Under the pieces are notes generated by a model. The model had not been told where the DNA came from. It made no database searches and worked only from the letters and a program-made list of their open reading frames with translations. Source: JAWLHU01 sp049325315 (lineage in GTDB: Bacteria; Bacillota; Sulfobacillia; Symbiobacteriales; Symbiobacteriaceae). From it: DNA of 64,000 nucleotides. Below, in pieces: positions 43,301-50,541 of this stretch (the stretch's first letter is position 1; each line of letters begins with the position of its first letter). A program made the position numbers and the translations under genes. The stretch lies in NCBI GenBank assembly GCA_049325315.1, contig JBMONB010000114.1, positions 1 to 64,000 on the forward strand, in the 5' to 3' direction.

Positions 43301-45054
43301 GCACCGACACCTTCACCTACAAAGCGAACGATACCCAGACCGACTCCAACATCGCCACCGTAACGATCACGATCAATGCGGTACCCCCGCCCCCGCCCGT
43401 CCTGACGCTGACGGTTCCCACCACCCTGACCCGGGAGAGCAGCATCACCGCCAGCGGCACCACCGGTTCCTACAACTCTGTGGTGGTGAACGGCACCACG
43501 GTGCACGCAGACAGCTCAGGGCAGTGGAGCGCCACGGTGGCGCTGGTGGAGGGGGAGAACCAGATCTCTGCCAGCGACGGATACAGTACCCGGTCGGTGA
43601 CGGTGGTGCGGGATTCCACGCCCCCGCTGCTTACCCTGAACGCTTCGACCTCCAAGACCAGGGCCGAGAGCACCACCCTGACCGCGGTAAGCGAAGAGGG
43701 CGCCCGGGTTCTCATTGAGGGGCAGGAGACGCTTCGTCTGACCGTCTCCCTGCAGATGGGCGCCAACACCTTCACCGCCATCGCGACCGATGCGGCGGGG
43801 AACCAGGCCACCGCAAGCGTAACGGTGGTGCGAACGGCCCGCCAGATCTTCACCGTTCCCGTCGACCCAGACCAGGGGGGCCGGGTTGAGGCGGACTTCG
43901 TAACGGTGGAGATTCCGGCGAACGCCACCCCTTCCGGCATCGTGCTGGTGGTAGCCGAACCGGAGGACGAAGGGGTCGACCAGCAGGTGCTGGAGGCTGC
44001 TGCCCTTGTGGTAAGGGCCGAGGTCAACGCCTACACCCTGGAGGGGAATCAGCCTGTCCGCCAGTTGAACAGGCCGGTGAGGCTCATCTTCCCCTACGAC
44101 CCGGCACGCGTCACCGACCCCGGCGCGCTCAGAATCTACTATTACGACCCGGAGACCAAGGTCTGGGTGGAGCTGGGGGGCGTGGTGGATACCGAGGCCC
44201 ACACCGTCTCCGTCACGGTCAACCACCTGACCCTCTTTGCGGTGATGGCTCCGAAGCTGGAGACCCCGCAGATCGATCCCCTGCCCGAAGCTGTGACCAG
44301 TGCGGAGATGACCGCCACCGGCCAGGGAACCCCCGGCGCCACCGTGACGCTCCATGTGAATGGCGAGGCTCAGAGCAGCGCCACCGTGGGCACCGACGGG
44401 CGGTTCCGTCTGGCAGGAACTTTGAAGACCGGGTCCAACCGGGTCTACGTGACCGGAGGCGGACTGCTGGCCTCCCGGGAGCAGTCCGTGGTCTATGAGC
44501 CCTTCCCCTACACCGATCTGGATGACCACTGGGCGCAGGACGCCATCAGGCGCCTGTACGACCACAATGTCGTCACCATCTATGAGGGGGAGCGCTTCTT
44601 GCCCGAGGAGAAGGTGACTCGCCTGGAGTTTGCCATTATGGTGGCCCGTGTGCTGAGGTTGGCGCCAGAGTCAACAGCGCCTCCCTTCAGCGACAGGGAC
44701 CAGATGGCCGCGTGGGCACTGCCCGAGGTCTCCGCCGCCGTCAAGGCGGGGATCATTCTGGGCATGCCCGACGGCTCCTTTGCGCCGGACGAGCCGGTGA
44801 CCCGAGCGCAGATGGCGCTGATGCTCACCCGGGCGCTCAAGTATGCCGGGCTCGATATCGCTCCGGGCGACAGGGTCTTCACCGATGCGGCGGAGATCCC
44901 GGACTGGGCGAAGAGCGGGGTGCTGACAGCAGCCCGGTACGGGTTGATCACCGGCTACCCGGACGGCAGCTTCCAGCCAACCAACTCCACCACCCGGGCC
45001 GAGGCGGTCACCATGCTGAACCGGCTTCTCAATGCGGTCTGGCCCGAGAGCTAG
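37384..45054 (+). CDS. Giant S-layer-anchored repeat surface protein
   Basis: A 2556-residue exported protein. The signal peptide includes LLIAVLLVGSLLVTAPAAEA. Next come a CSLREA-type domain (CDGVGDCSLRSAIIKAN) and a right-handed beta-helix (about 40-500). From about 600 to 1910, two repeat types alternate in the order B A B A B A A B A B A A. Type A (~105 residues) is a tandem-95/cadherin-like domain with EDSGPWTI and DVIFTPxADFxGTASFTYT. Type B (~110 residues) has EDTQSxxGLVI, DGAEVTHFxIS and GLKFTP. Ig-like domains follow to about 2370. Three SLH domains (about 2375-2430, 2440-2495, 2500-2556) bind secondary cell-wall polymer. Role (adhesion, matrix, sugar binding) unknown. ATG 37384 lacks a close SD; a GTG near 37450 is an alternative start. 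Confidence 0.9.
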   Translation: MQNRYTWRCFSLFSGSPFHFGRVRWLLIAVLLVGSLLVTAPAAEAATYVVNKFTDSATDPCDGVGDCSLRSAIIKANSNTGGDIIHVPTGTYTLTIAGAGENLGATGDLDITDSVTIIGSGGNADGSPGATVIEAGSADSGNPTPGPGRGIDRVFHVKASSAISVSIKAVTIQYGTAARIVDGSTVVDEGYGGGVAFETDSAYSSLTLYNVVVDSNSTVEPTYMAGGAGVDLYNIATTPLAPVTIEKSVISNNYTTTGDGGGIHAAYVNLTLKDSTVSGNTTSNGAGGYASGGGLLIANSDVSIQRSAFIGNTAYGHGGAISVVSGTVSIKDSTFSGNSGNNATSRGGAIHYDYSAGKSLTLTNATLTANSAATGGGLYKGTDGTVTLQNTIVYGNTATTSPEIHGALDTANSYNNIVDSDGTGGLTNGTNNNKVGVDPLLRTLGNYGGPTQTHALAFGSPAQDGGSNTYASALDQRGQTRILDSAIDADTTQTVDIGAFETHPSLVDIPPQNLSGSTVTVSFTVADGSKPITVTGTSSNGEVVANSGISGSVSGSTATLTITPLKSGVTTITATVTDSSNNNVSISDQFELTVTVSASPPSVTSATTSEETQSTSGLVISPVSGDTNVSHFKITNITNGRLFQNNGSTEITNGTFITLAEGQAGLKFTPSQDKNSPGGDSFSFDVQAAYDSAGAGLSTATTATITVTEENDAPIATADSLSSQVEDSGPWTISTASLLANDTAGPSNEGGQSLTVTAVAAGTGGSVTLSGTDVIFTPAANFSGAANFTYTVTDNGTTNTVADPKSASATASFTVTPVADTPSVTNATTEEDTQSSSGLVITRNAADGAEVTHFQISGITGGTLYKNNGSTTIGEGEFITFDEGNAGLKFLPSLNLNSDNTATFGFTVKAATDEFGAGLSNGTTASITVTAANDPPVGGTDTASAVLEDSAGNSIAMSTLLANDTPGPTSDETETLTITAVTPGTGTASVTIDGTDVLFTPEADYYGTATFTYTLQDSGSAPNTATVTVNVPVTPVADIPSVTPATTAEDTQSDAGLVISRNAVDGAEVTHFEISGITGGRLYKNDGATEILAGDYITAAEAGAGLKFTPSADLNGTTGFGFTVKAATNSSGAGISDGTTASITVTGVNDEPTGVNDTLASVAEDSGPRTIPFATLIGNDLKGPSDESGQTLTVTGVSAPTGGTAAISGTDVIFTPSADFNGTASFTYTVTDNGTTGGLSDPKSGTANANFTITPVNDAPTGTNDTLTSVGEDSAPRSIPFADLLGNDSPGPADESGQALTITAVSNPTGGTVSISGTSVVFTLTANFSGTASFDYTLRDDGTTNGAADPLTATASASFTVAPAAEAPTVTAATTAEDTQSTSGLVITRNAADGAEVTHFQISAITGGTLYQNNGSTVITDGAYIPATEGNAGLKFTPSNNLNGTTGFGFTVKAALDDSGTGISDGTTVAIVVTEENDAPTGVDDTLTSRVEDSGPWTIPGASLTGNDLKGPSDESGQSLTVTAADSAVGGSVSVDLNGDVIFTPAANFYGPASFRYTLADNGTTSGVADPKTGTAIASFVITAAADEPQVTATTTAEETQSASGLVITRNAVDGAEVTHFQLSGITGGRLYKNDGNTEILEGAYITAAEGTAGLRFTPGADLNGTAFGFTVKGALDASGTGLSSGTAASITVTEVNDAPTGANDALTLLEDSGPWTIPFSTLLSNDSAGPANESDQSLTISAAAGASGGTVALSGSNVIFTPTADHNGTASFTYTLADDGATNGVTDPKSDTATVTITIPAVNDPPVGADDTLADVVEDAGPWTISFAALLANDSTGPADEGGQSLTIISVGEAVGGTAAIAGTDVIFTPTPDFTGTASFTYTLEDNGTTDGGADPKSDTAAATFTVTPVNDAPVAQDSIRSVTVGATLKGTVTATDVDGDPLTFSVVGAPTRGTVTMTAAGAFSYVGTSTGTDTFTYKANDTQTDSNIATVTITINAVPPPPPVLTLTVPTTLTRESSITASGTTGSYNSVVVNGTTVHADSSGQWSATVALVEGENQISASDGYSTRSVTVVRDSTPPLLTLNASTSKTRAESTTLTAVSEEGARVLIEGQETLRLTVSLQMGANTFTAIATDAAGNQATASVTVVRTARQIFTVPVDPDQGGRVEADFVTVEIPANATPSGIVLVVAEPEDEGVDQQVLEAAALVVRAEVNAYTLEGNQPVRQLNRPVRLIFPYDPARVTDPGALRIYYYDPETKVWVELGGVVDTEAHTVSVTVNHLTLFAVMAPKLETPQIDPLPEAVTSAEMTATGQGTPGATVTLHVNGEAQSSATVGTDGRFRLAGTLKTGSNRVYVTGGGLLASREQSVVYEPFPYTDLDDHWAQDAIRRLYDHNVVTIYEGERFLPEEKVTRLEFAIMVARVLRLAPESTAPPFSDRDQMAAWALPEVSAAVKAGIILGMPDGSFAPDEPVTRAQMALMLTRALKYAGLDIAPGDRVFTDAAEIPDWAKSGVLTAARYGLITGYPDGSFQPTNSTTRAEAVTMLNRLLNAVWPES

Positions 45055-45091
45055 CGCGAGCGGCCCCGGTACTGCGGCCAAGCGAAAAGAG

Positions 45092-45115
45092 ACCGCCCCC
45101 TCGTGGGGCGGTTTT
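45092..45115 (+). terminator. Terminator after the S-layer gene
   Basis: ACCGCCCC (45092-45099) pairs with GGGGCGGT (45105-45112), followed by TTTTCC. A second hairpin (45127-45133 with 45145-45151) lies just downstream. Confidence 0.85.
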
Positions 45116-45151
45116 CCGCGTACGCCAGGCGAGCCCCCTCGGGGACTCGCC

Positions 45152-45379
45152 TCAGTACGGCCATCTCACGAGCACGGCTCCGCTCAATCTTCTCCTCCGT
45201 CTGTTTTTCGTGCTCCAGTCAGGCGTGGACCAACGAATTTTTGACGGAGGCGGGCGATTCCCCGTCTGTGCCATCCCTCCCCGGTCCGCCCCCGACCCAG
45301 CCGTTGGTTGAACCACAGGATACCCTCGCTGTTATGCCCTCCACCTGGTGGGCACGGCCGGCCCCTCTTTCGGACCTCT
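45152..45379. other. Intergenic stretch without a recognisable gene
   Basis: Between the S-layer terminators and the livK2 promoter I see no gene. CCTCCGTC (45194-45201) can pair with GACGGAGG (45243-45250) across a 41-nt loop that contains two T-runs; it may be a structured RNA remnant or chance. Confidence 0.4.
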
Positions 45380-45411
45380 GTTACCCTCCTGTAACCGCCC
45401 TCTGACTAAAT
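45380..45411 (+). promoter_or_regulatory. SARP-type direct-repeat box before livK2
   Basis: GTTACCC (45380-45386), GTAACCG (45391-45397) and a weaker CTGACTA (45402-45408) have starts 11 bp apart. The -10 is not clear: CTAAAT (45406-45411) lies 8 bp after the second heptamer. A separate ordinary promoter may exist downstream: TTCAAA (45462-45467) with an 18-bp spacer to TAATAT (45486-45491). Confidence 0.5.
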
Positions 45412-45521
45412 CGAATCATCTGGAACCCAAAATCGTTACGGCGAATTACTATCTTGTTTCGTTCAAACAGCAGGACGAATACTACTAATATCTAATATTC
45501 CTCAAGCAGGAGATTCACACG

Positions 45522-45593
45522 ATGGGGATTCGCCCCGTGTTCCCAGCGGGGAGGCCATATTCCAGGTGTTCAAATTGGGGAGAGGGGGACTAG
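45522..45593 (+). CDS. Possible leader peptide upstream of livK2
   Basis: A 23-codon reading frame with ATG 45522, CAGGAG 9 nt upstream and TAG ending 7 nt before livK2. It contains the likely livK2 ribosome site (GAGAGGGGGA, about 45580-45589), so its translation could open or block livK2 initiation. The peptide begins MGIRPVFPAGRP and has no run of branched-chain codons, so classical attenuation by Leu/Ile/Val is not indicated. It may simply be a chance frame. Confidence 0.3.
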   Translation: MGIRPVFPAGRPYSRCSNWGEGD

Positions 45594-45600
45594 ATATCAC

Positions 45601-46860
45601 ATGAAGACTCGTAAACTGTCCGCGTTCCTGGCCGGCTTCCTGGCCCTGTCGATGCTGCTCACCGCCTGCGGTGGCGCCAAGACCGAGCAGAAGCCGGCAG
45701 CGCCCGAGCAGCCCAAGCAGGAAGAGAAGAAGCCCGAGGCCCCGAAGCCGCCCGTTAAGATCGCCGTGGTCACCTCCCGCAGTGGCCTGTTTGAGGCGTG
45801 GGGCACCCACAACCTCCGTGGCTTCGAGATCGGTCTCGAGTATGCCACCGGCGGCAAGATGGAAGTGGCCGGCCGCAAGATCGAGCTGAAGGTCTACGAC
45901 GACCAGTCCAAGCCCGAGATCGGCAAGGCGATGGCCGAGCAGGCGATCACCGAGTGGAAGGCCGATTTCATCATGGGCACCGTCTCCTCGGGTATCGCCC
46001 TGCAGATCATCCCTGTGATCGACCAGTATAAGAAGATCTTCATGGTCGAGCCCGCTGCGGCTGACCAGATCACCGGCCCCAACTTCTCCAAGTACCTCTT
46101 CCGCACCGGCTCCAGCGTCGGTCAGGACGCCCTGGCGGGCGCCGTGGGCGCCACCAAGCTGGGCAAGAAGATCATTCAGCTCGCCCCCGACTACCAGTGG
46201 GGCAAGGACTCCGCCGGCGCCTGGGAAGGCATCATGAAGGCCAACGGCGCCACCGTTGAGAACTTCTTCGCCCCGCAGGACACCACCGACTTCACCCCGT
46301 ACTTCCAGCAGATCCTGGCCAAGAAGCCCGAGGTCCTGGTGGTTCACTGGGCCGGCGCCAACGGCGCCAAGCTCTTCCAGCAGGCCGGCGAGCAGAAGGT
46401 CTACGAGAAGGTGAAGGTCACCGGCGGTATCGCCGACTTCGCCGCCATGAAGGTCATGGGCGCCAAGGCCGCCGGCATGAGCGGCATGGTGAAGTACTTC
46501 CACACCCTGCCCAAGAACGAGGTCAACGACTACCTGGTCAAGCGGCACAAGGAGAAGCACAACGGCGAGCTGCCCGACCTCTTCACCGGCGGCGGCATGG
46601 CGGCTGCGATCGCCATCGTCGAGGGCCTGAAGAAGACCAACGGCGACACCGATGCCGACAAGCTGGTGGCCGCCATGGAGGGCATGAAGTTCCAGAGCCC
46701 GAAGGGTGAGATGGAGTTCCGCAAGGAGGACCATCAGGCGCTCCAGACGATGTATATCGTCGAGCTGGCCATGAACCCGGGCTTCGACTTCCCGACCCCG
46801 AAGCTGATCCAGGAGCTGAAGCCCAGCGAGACCGCTCCGCCGATCACCAACAAGAAGTAA
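45601..46860 (+). CDS. livK: LivK-type ABC transporter substrate-binding lipoprotein, copy 2
   Basis: A 419-residue lipoprotein with signal MKTRKLSAFLAGFLALSMLL, lipobox LTAC (Cys23), an acidic/Pro/Lys linker and a type I binding-protein fold (KIAVVTSRSGLFEAWG, KIELKVYDDQSKPEIGKAM). It differs clearly from copy 1, so its ligand may differ; the KPEIGKAMAEQ region is like binding proteins for amides or aromatic compounds. ATG 45601 has GAGGGGG about 12 nt upstream. It leads a livK-G-F-H-M operon and is preceded by a SARP-type box and a leader frame. Confidence 0.88.
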   Translation: MKTRKLSAFLAGFLALSMLLTACGGAKTEQKPAAPEQPKQEEKKPEAPKPPVKIAVVTSRSGLFEAWGTHNLRGFEIGLEYATGGKMEVAGRKIELKVYDDQSKPEIGKAMAEQAITEWKADFIMGTVSSGIALQIIPVIDQYKKIFMVEPAAADQITGPNFSKYLFRTGSSVGQDALAGAVGATKLGKKIIQLAPDYQWGKDSAGAWEGIMKANGATVENFFAPQDTTDFTPYFQQILAKKPEVLVVHWAGANGAKLFQQAGEQKVYEKVKVTGGIADFAAMKVMGAKAAGMSGMVKYFHTLPKNEVNDYLVKRHKEKHNGELPDLFTGGGMAAAIAIVEGLKKTNGDTDADKLVAAMEGMKFQSPKGEMEFRKEDHQALQTMYIVELAMNPGFDFPTPKLIQELKPSETAPPITNKK

Positions 46861-46870
46861 ACCTCACACC

Positions 46871-46914
46871 AAGGAGGTGCGGAGGGGCGGGAACAGACCC
46901 GCCCCTCCACTCAC
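46871..46914 (+). promoter_or_regulatory. Ribosome site separated from livG2 AUG by a perfect hairpin
   Basis: AAGGAGGT (46871-46878) is the only strong ribosome site near livG2, yet it is 36 nt from ATG 46915. Between them 46881-46891 pairs perfectly with 46898-46908 (11 bp, loop AACAGA). If the stem forms, the effective spacing is 2 + 6 = 8 nt, close to ideal. The stem may also protect the 3' end of livK2 mRNA. Confidence 0.7.
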
Positions 46915-47663
<749 letters not shown>

Positions 47664-47667
<4 letters not shown>

Positions 47668-48383
47668 CGCTGCTGAAGCTTGACGGGGTCCATACCTATA
47701 TTGGCCAGTTCCACATTCTCCAGGGGCTGAACATTGAGATCGTGGAGGATGAGGTCACCTGCCTGCTGGGCCGCAACGGCGCCGGCAAGACCACCACGCT
47801 GAAGACGATCATGGGGCTGCTGGCCCCGAAGAGCGGTGCAATCAGCTTTGCCGGCGAGGAGATCGGGGGAAAGCCGGCCTACGAGGTGGCTCGCAAGGGG
47901 ATCGGCTACGTGCCGGAAGACCGGGGCGTCTTTGTCGATCTGACCGTGGAGGAGAACCTGATGCTGGCTGAGCGCAAGAAGGGGGAGTTGGCCGCCCGCA
48001 AGGAGCTGATTCTCGACCTCTTCCCCGACCTGGGCCGGTTCTGGACCCAGAAGGGGGGCCGGCTCTCAGGTGGCCAGCAGCAGATGCTCTCCATGGCCCG
48101 GGCGATGGTGCCCGAAAACCGGATGCTCTTGGTGGACGAGCCCTCCAAGGGGCTGGCGCCGATCGTGATTGAGCACATGGCGCAGGCCTTCAATGAGATG
48201 AAAAAGCACACCACCATCGTGTTGGTCGAGCAGAACTTCTGGCTCGCCTCCAAGACCGGCGACCACTACTACATTCTCGATGACGGCCTGGTGGCGGCTC
48301 AGGGGTCAATGGCCGATCTGGTGAAAGATGAGAAGCTGCAGGCGACCTTTCTGGGCGTCAGCGGAAAGGGGAGGGCGGTCTAG
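47664..48383 (+). CDS. livF: ABC transporter ATPase LivF, copy 2
   Basis: A 239-residue ATPase with Walker A GRNGAGKTT, signature LSGGQQQMLSMARAM and Walker B MLLVDEPSKGLAPIV. ATG 47664 overlaps the livG2 stop (ATGA), so the two ATPases are coupled. The permease gene starts 2 nt downstream. Confidence 0.93.
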
Positions 48384-48385
48384 CG

Positions 48386-49306
48386 ATGCAGATGCCGGAA
48401 ATCACCTTCCCCCTGTTTACCACGATCGTGCTGAACGGCCTGGCGATCGGGGCGCTCTACTTCCTGGTGGCGGTGGGCCTCTCTGTCATCTTCGGCCTGA
48501 TGCACGTGCTCAACTTTGCTCACGGCTCCATGTTCATGGTGGGCGCCTACGTGGGCCTGACCGTCTTCCGGCTCTTCGGCGACCCCGGCACCGCCTCGGC
48601 CCCCACCTGGGGCTTCTTCGTGGCCATGCTGGCCGGCGGCCTGGCGGGCTTTGTCATGGGCTGGGTGACAGAGCGCTTCCTGATTCGCCCGCTCTACAAG
48701 CGTCCCATCTTCCTGGTGCTGCTCACCATCGGTCTGATCATGGTGATCGATGAGACGGTGAAGCTGATCTGGTCGCCCAACCCGCAGGGGCTGGTGCTCG
48801 TGCCCGCCTTCGCCGAGTCGATCGACATCATGGGGCAGCCCTTCGCCTCCTACCGGATCTTCCTGATTCTCTTCGGGGCGGTCATGATGACCCTGGTCTG
48901 GTGGCTGGTCAACAAGACCCGGATCGGCATTATCATCCGGGCGGGGGTGCAGGACTCCGACATGGTCCAGACCCTGGGCATCAACGTACGCCAGGTCTTC
49001 ACCATGGTCTTTGCCGTCGGCGTCGGCCTGGCCGCCATGGGTGGCATCGCCACGGCGCCATTTAACGGGGTCTATCCCGGCATGGGCGGCGAGTTTCTGC
49101 TCAAGTCGTTCATCGTGGTGGTCATCGGCGGCTTCGGCTCGGTGGTGGGCACCGCCACTGGCGCCATCTTCCTCGGCCTCACCGAGCAGATTCTGCCCTG
49201 GTTCTTCCCCAAGCTGGCGGCGGTGGCGCCGGTGGCCGTTATGGCGCTGGTCCTCTTGCTGAAGCCCGAGGGGCTCTTTAACCTGAGCGGGAGGAGGTCG
49301 AGCTGA
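48386..49306 (+). CDS. livH: ABC permease LivH, copy 2
   Basis: A 306-residue permease with LNGLAIGALYFLVAVGLSVIFG at the start, MHVLNFAHGSMFMVGAYVG and GGFGSVVGTATGAIFLGL near the end, the usual LivH pattern. The end overlaps the livM2 start by one base (TGATG). Gene order here is K-G-F-H-M, unlike K-H-M-G-F in the first system. Confidence 0.92.
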   Translation: MQMPEITFPLFTTIVLNGLAIGALYFLVAVGLSVIFGLMHVLNFAHGSMFMVGAYVGLTVFRLFGDPGTASAPTWGFFVAMLAGGLAGFVMGWVTERFLIRPLYKRPIFLVLLTIGLIMVIDETVKLIWSPNPQGLVLVPAFAESIDIMGQPFASYRIFLILFGAVMMTLVWWLVNKTRIGIIIRAGVQDSDMVQTLGINVRQVFTMVFAVGVGLAAMGGIATAPFNGVYPGMGGEFLLKSFIVVVIGGFGSVVGTATGAIFLGLTEQILPWFFPKLAAVAPVAVMALVLLLKPEGLFNLSGRRSS

Positions 49307-50331
49307 TGCTGAAGCGCGTAAAGGCAGATCGCTGGCTCCTCCTGGTCTTTCTGGCGCTCTTGCTGCTGCCGCTGCCCAAGTTCCTGGCGGTCAACGGCAT
49401 TCTGCCCGAGGCGGCCGGGGCCTGGCCGCCCACCTACTACCTGCAGCGGGGGACCGACATCTTTATCTGGGCGATCTTCGCCCTCAGCTATGACTTGCTG
49501 ATCGGCTACACCGGCATCATCTCCTTCGGCCACTCGCTCTTCCTGGCGTTGGGCGCCTACTCCATCGCCACGGGCGTCATGAAGCTAGGCCTGGCCTTCC
49601 CGGTGGCGGTCCTGCTGGGGCTGGTGCTGAGCGCTGCGATTGCCGCCATCGTCGGCTCGCTCTCGCTCCGCCTGAAGGGGCACGGCTTTGCCATGATCAC
49701 CCTGGCCTTCGCCGAGGTCTTCCACGTGCTGGCGCTGAAGCTGAGCCACTACACCGGCGGCGAGGATGGCCTCTCGGTGCGGGTGCCGCTTTGGCTGGCC
49801 AACCGGACCAACGACTACTTCATCGGGCTGTTCCTGCTGGTGGGGGTCTTCCTGCTGGTGCGGCGGATCACCCGCTCCCCGGTGGGCCGGGTGCTGGAGG
49901 CGATCCGGGAGAACGAGAACCGGGCCACGGCGCTGGGCTATAACGTCACTGCCTACAAGGTGGGGGCCATGACCATCGCCGGCGTGATCGGCGGCCTGGC
50001 CGGTGTGGCCATGGCGATCATCGACACCCGGTTTGCGATCTCCTCGCTCTCCACGGCGATGCCCACCATCGAGGTGATGCTCATGACGATCCTCGGCGGG
50101 GCAGGCACCCTGATCGGGCCGATGCTGGGTGCGGTGGTGGTGCGGCTCCTGGCCTACCTGCTGCCGGGCCTGACCGATATCAGCCCGCTCTTCCAGCGGT
50201 GGCAGCTGATCCTGGGGCTGATCTATATCGGCACGGTGATGTTCCTGCCCTTCGGCATCGTGGGCACCTACCGGACCCGGCTGAAGCAGAGCCTGGAGCG
50301 GATCTTCCTGCCCTCGAAGAAGGCGGCGTAA
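49306..50331 (+). CDS. livM: ABC permease LivM, copy 2
   Basis: A 341-residue permease with about ten helices, the SYDLLIGYTGIISFGHSLFLALGAYS motif and cytoplasmic loop GRVLEAIRENENRATALGYN of LivM proteins. It is the last gene of the second operon, followed by a terminator at 50356. Confidence 0.92.
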   Translation: MLKRVKADRWLLLVFLALLLLPLPKFLAVNGILPEAAGAWPPTYYLQRGTDIFIWAIFALSYDLLIGYTGIISFGHSLFLALGAYSIATGVMKLGLAFPVAVLLGLVLSAAIAAIVGSLSLRLKGHGFAMITLAFAEVFHVLALKLSHYTGGEDGLSVRVPLWLANRTNDYFIGLFLLVGVFLLVRRITRSPVGRVLEAIRENENRATALGYNVTAYKVGAMTIAGVIGGLAGVAMAIIDTRFAISSLSTAMPTIEVMLMTILGGAGTLIGPMLGAVVVRLLAYLLPGLTDISPLFQRWQLILGLIYIGTVMFLPFGIVGTYRTRLKQSLERIFLPSKKAA

Positions 50332-50355
50332 GGGTAACACTTCTCATACTGATTT

Positions 50356-50385
50356 GGACCCGCGACCTGGTTCGCGGGTCCTTTC
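50356..50385 (+). terminator. Terminator of the second liv operon
   Basis: GGACCCGCGA (50356-50365) pairs with TCGCGGGTCC (50372-50381), loop CCTGGT, followed by TTTCC. Confidence 0.85.
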
Positions 50386-50541
50386 CATTGGCTCTCCACA
50401 CCACTCGGGATGTCGAAACACCACGACGTTGGTACTATCGAGGTGCGATTTTAATAGACACTTCGGGCTATTCATGATACGGTTTGCCTATAACCGCAGC
50501 GCTGAATCGAGGCGCTGGGTGAACAAACGGAGGTGGCGGCC

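Noticed and set aside
37384..45054. A polymorphic toxin or contact-dependent inhibition protein
   Set aside because: There is no toxin domain at the C-terminus, which instead ends in three SLH domains, and no immunity gene follows.
45522..45593. Classical branched-chain amino acid attenuator
   Set aside because: The leader peptide has no run of Leu, Ile or Val codons and no terminator hairpin follows it.
50332..50345. GTAAC after livM2 as a SARP box
   Set aside because: Only one copy is present and it precedes a terminator, not a gene start.
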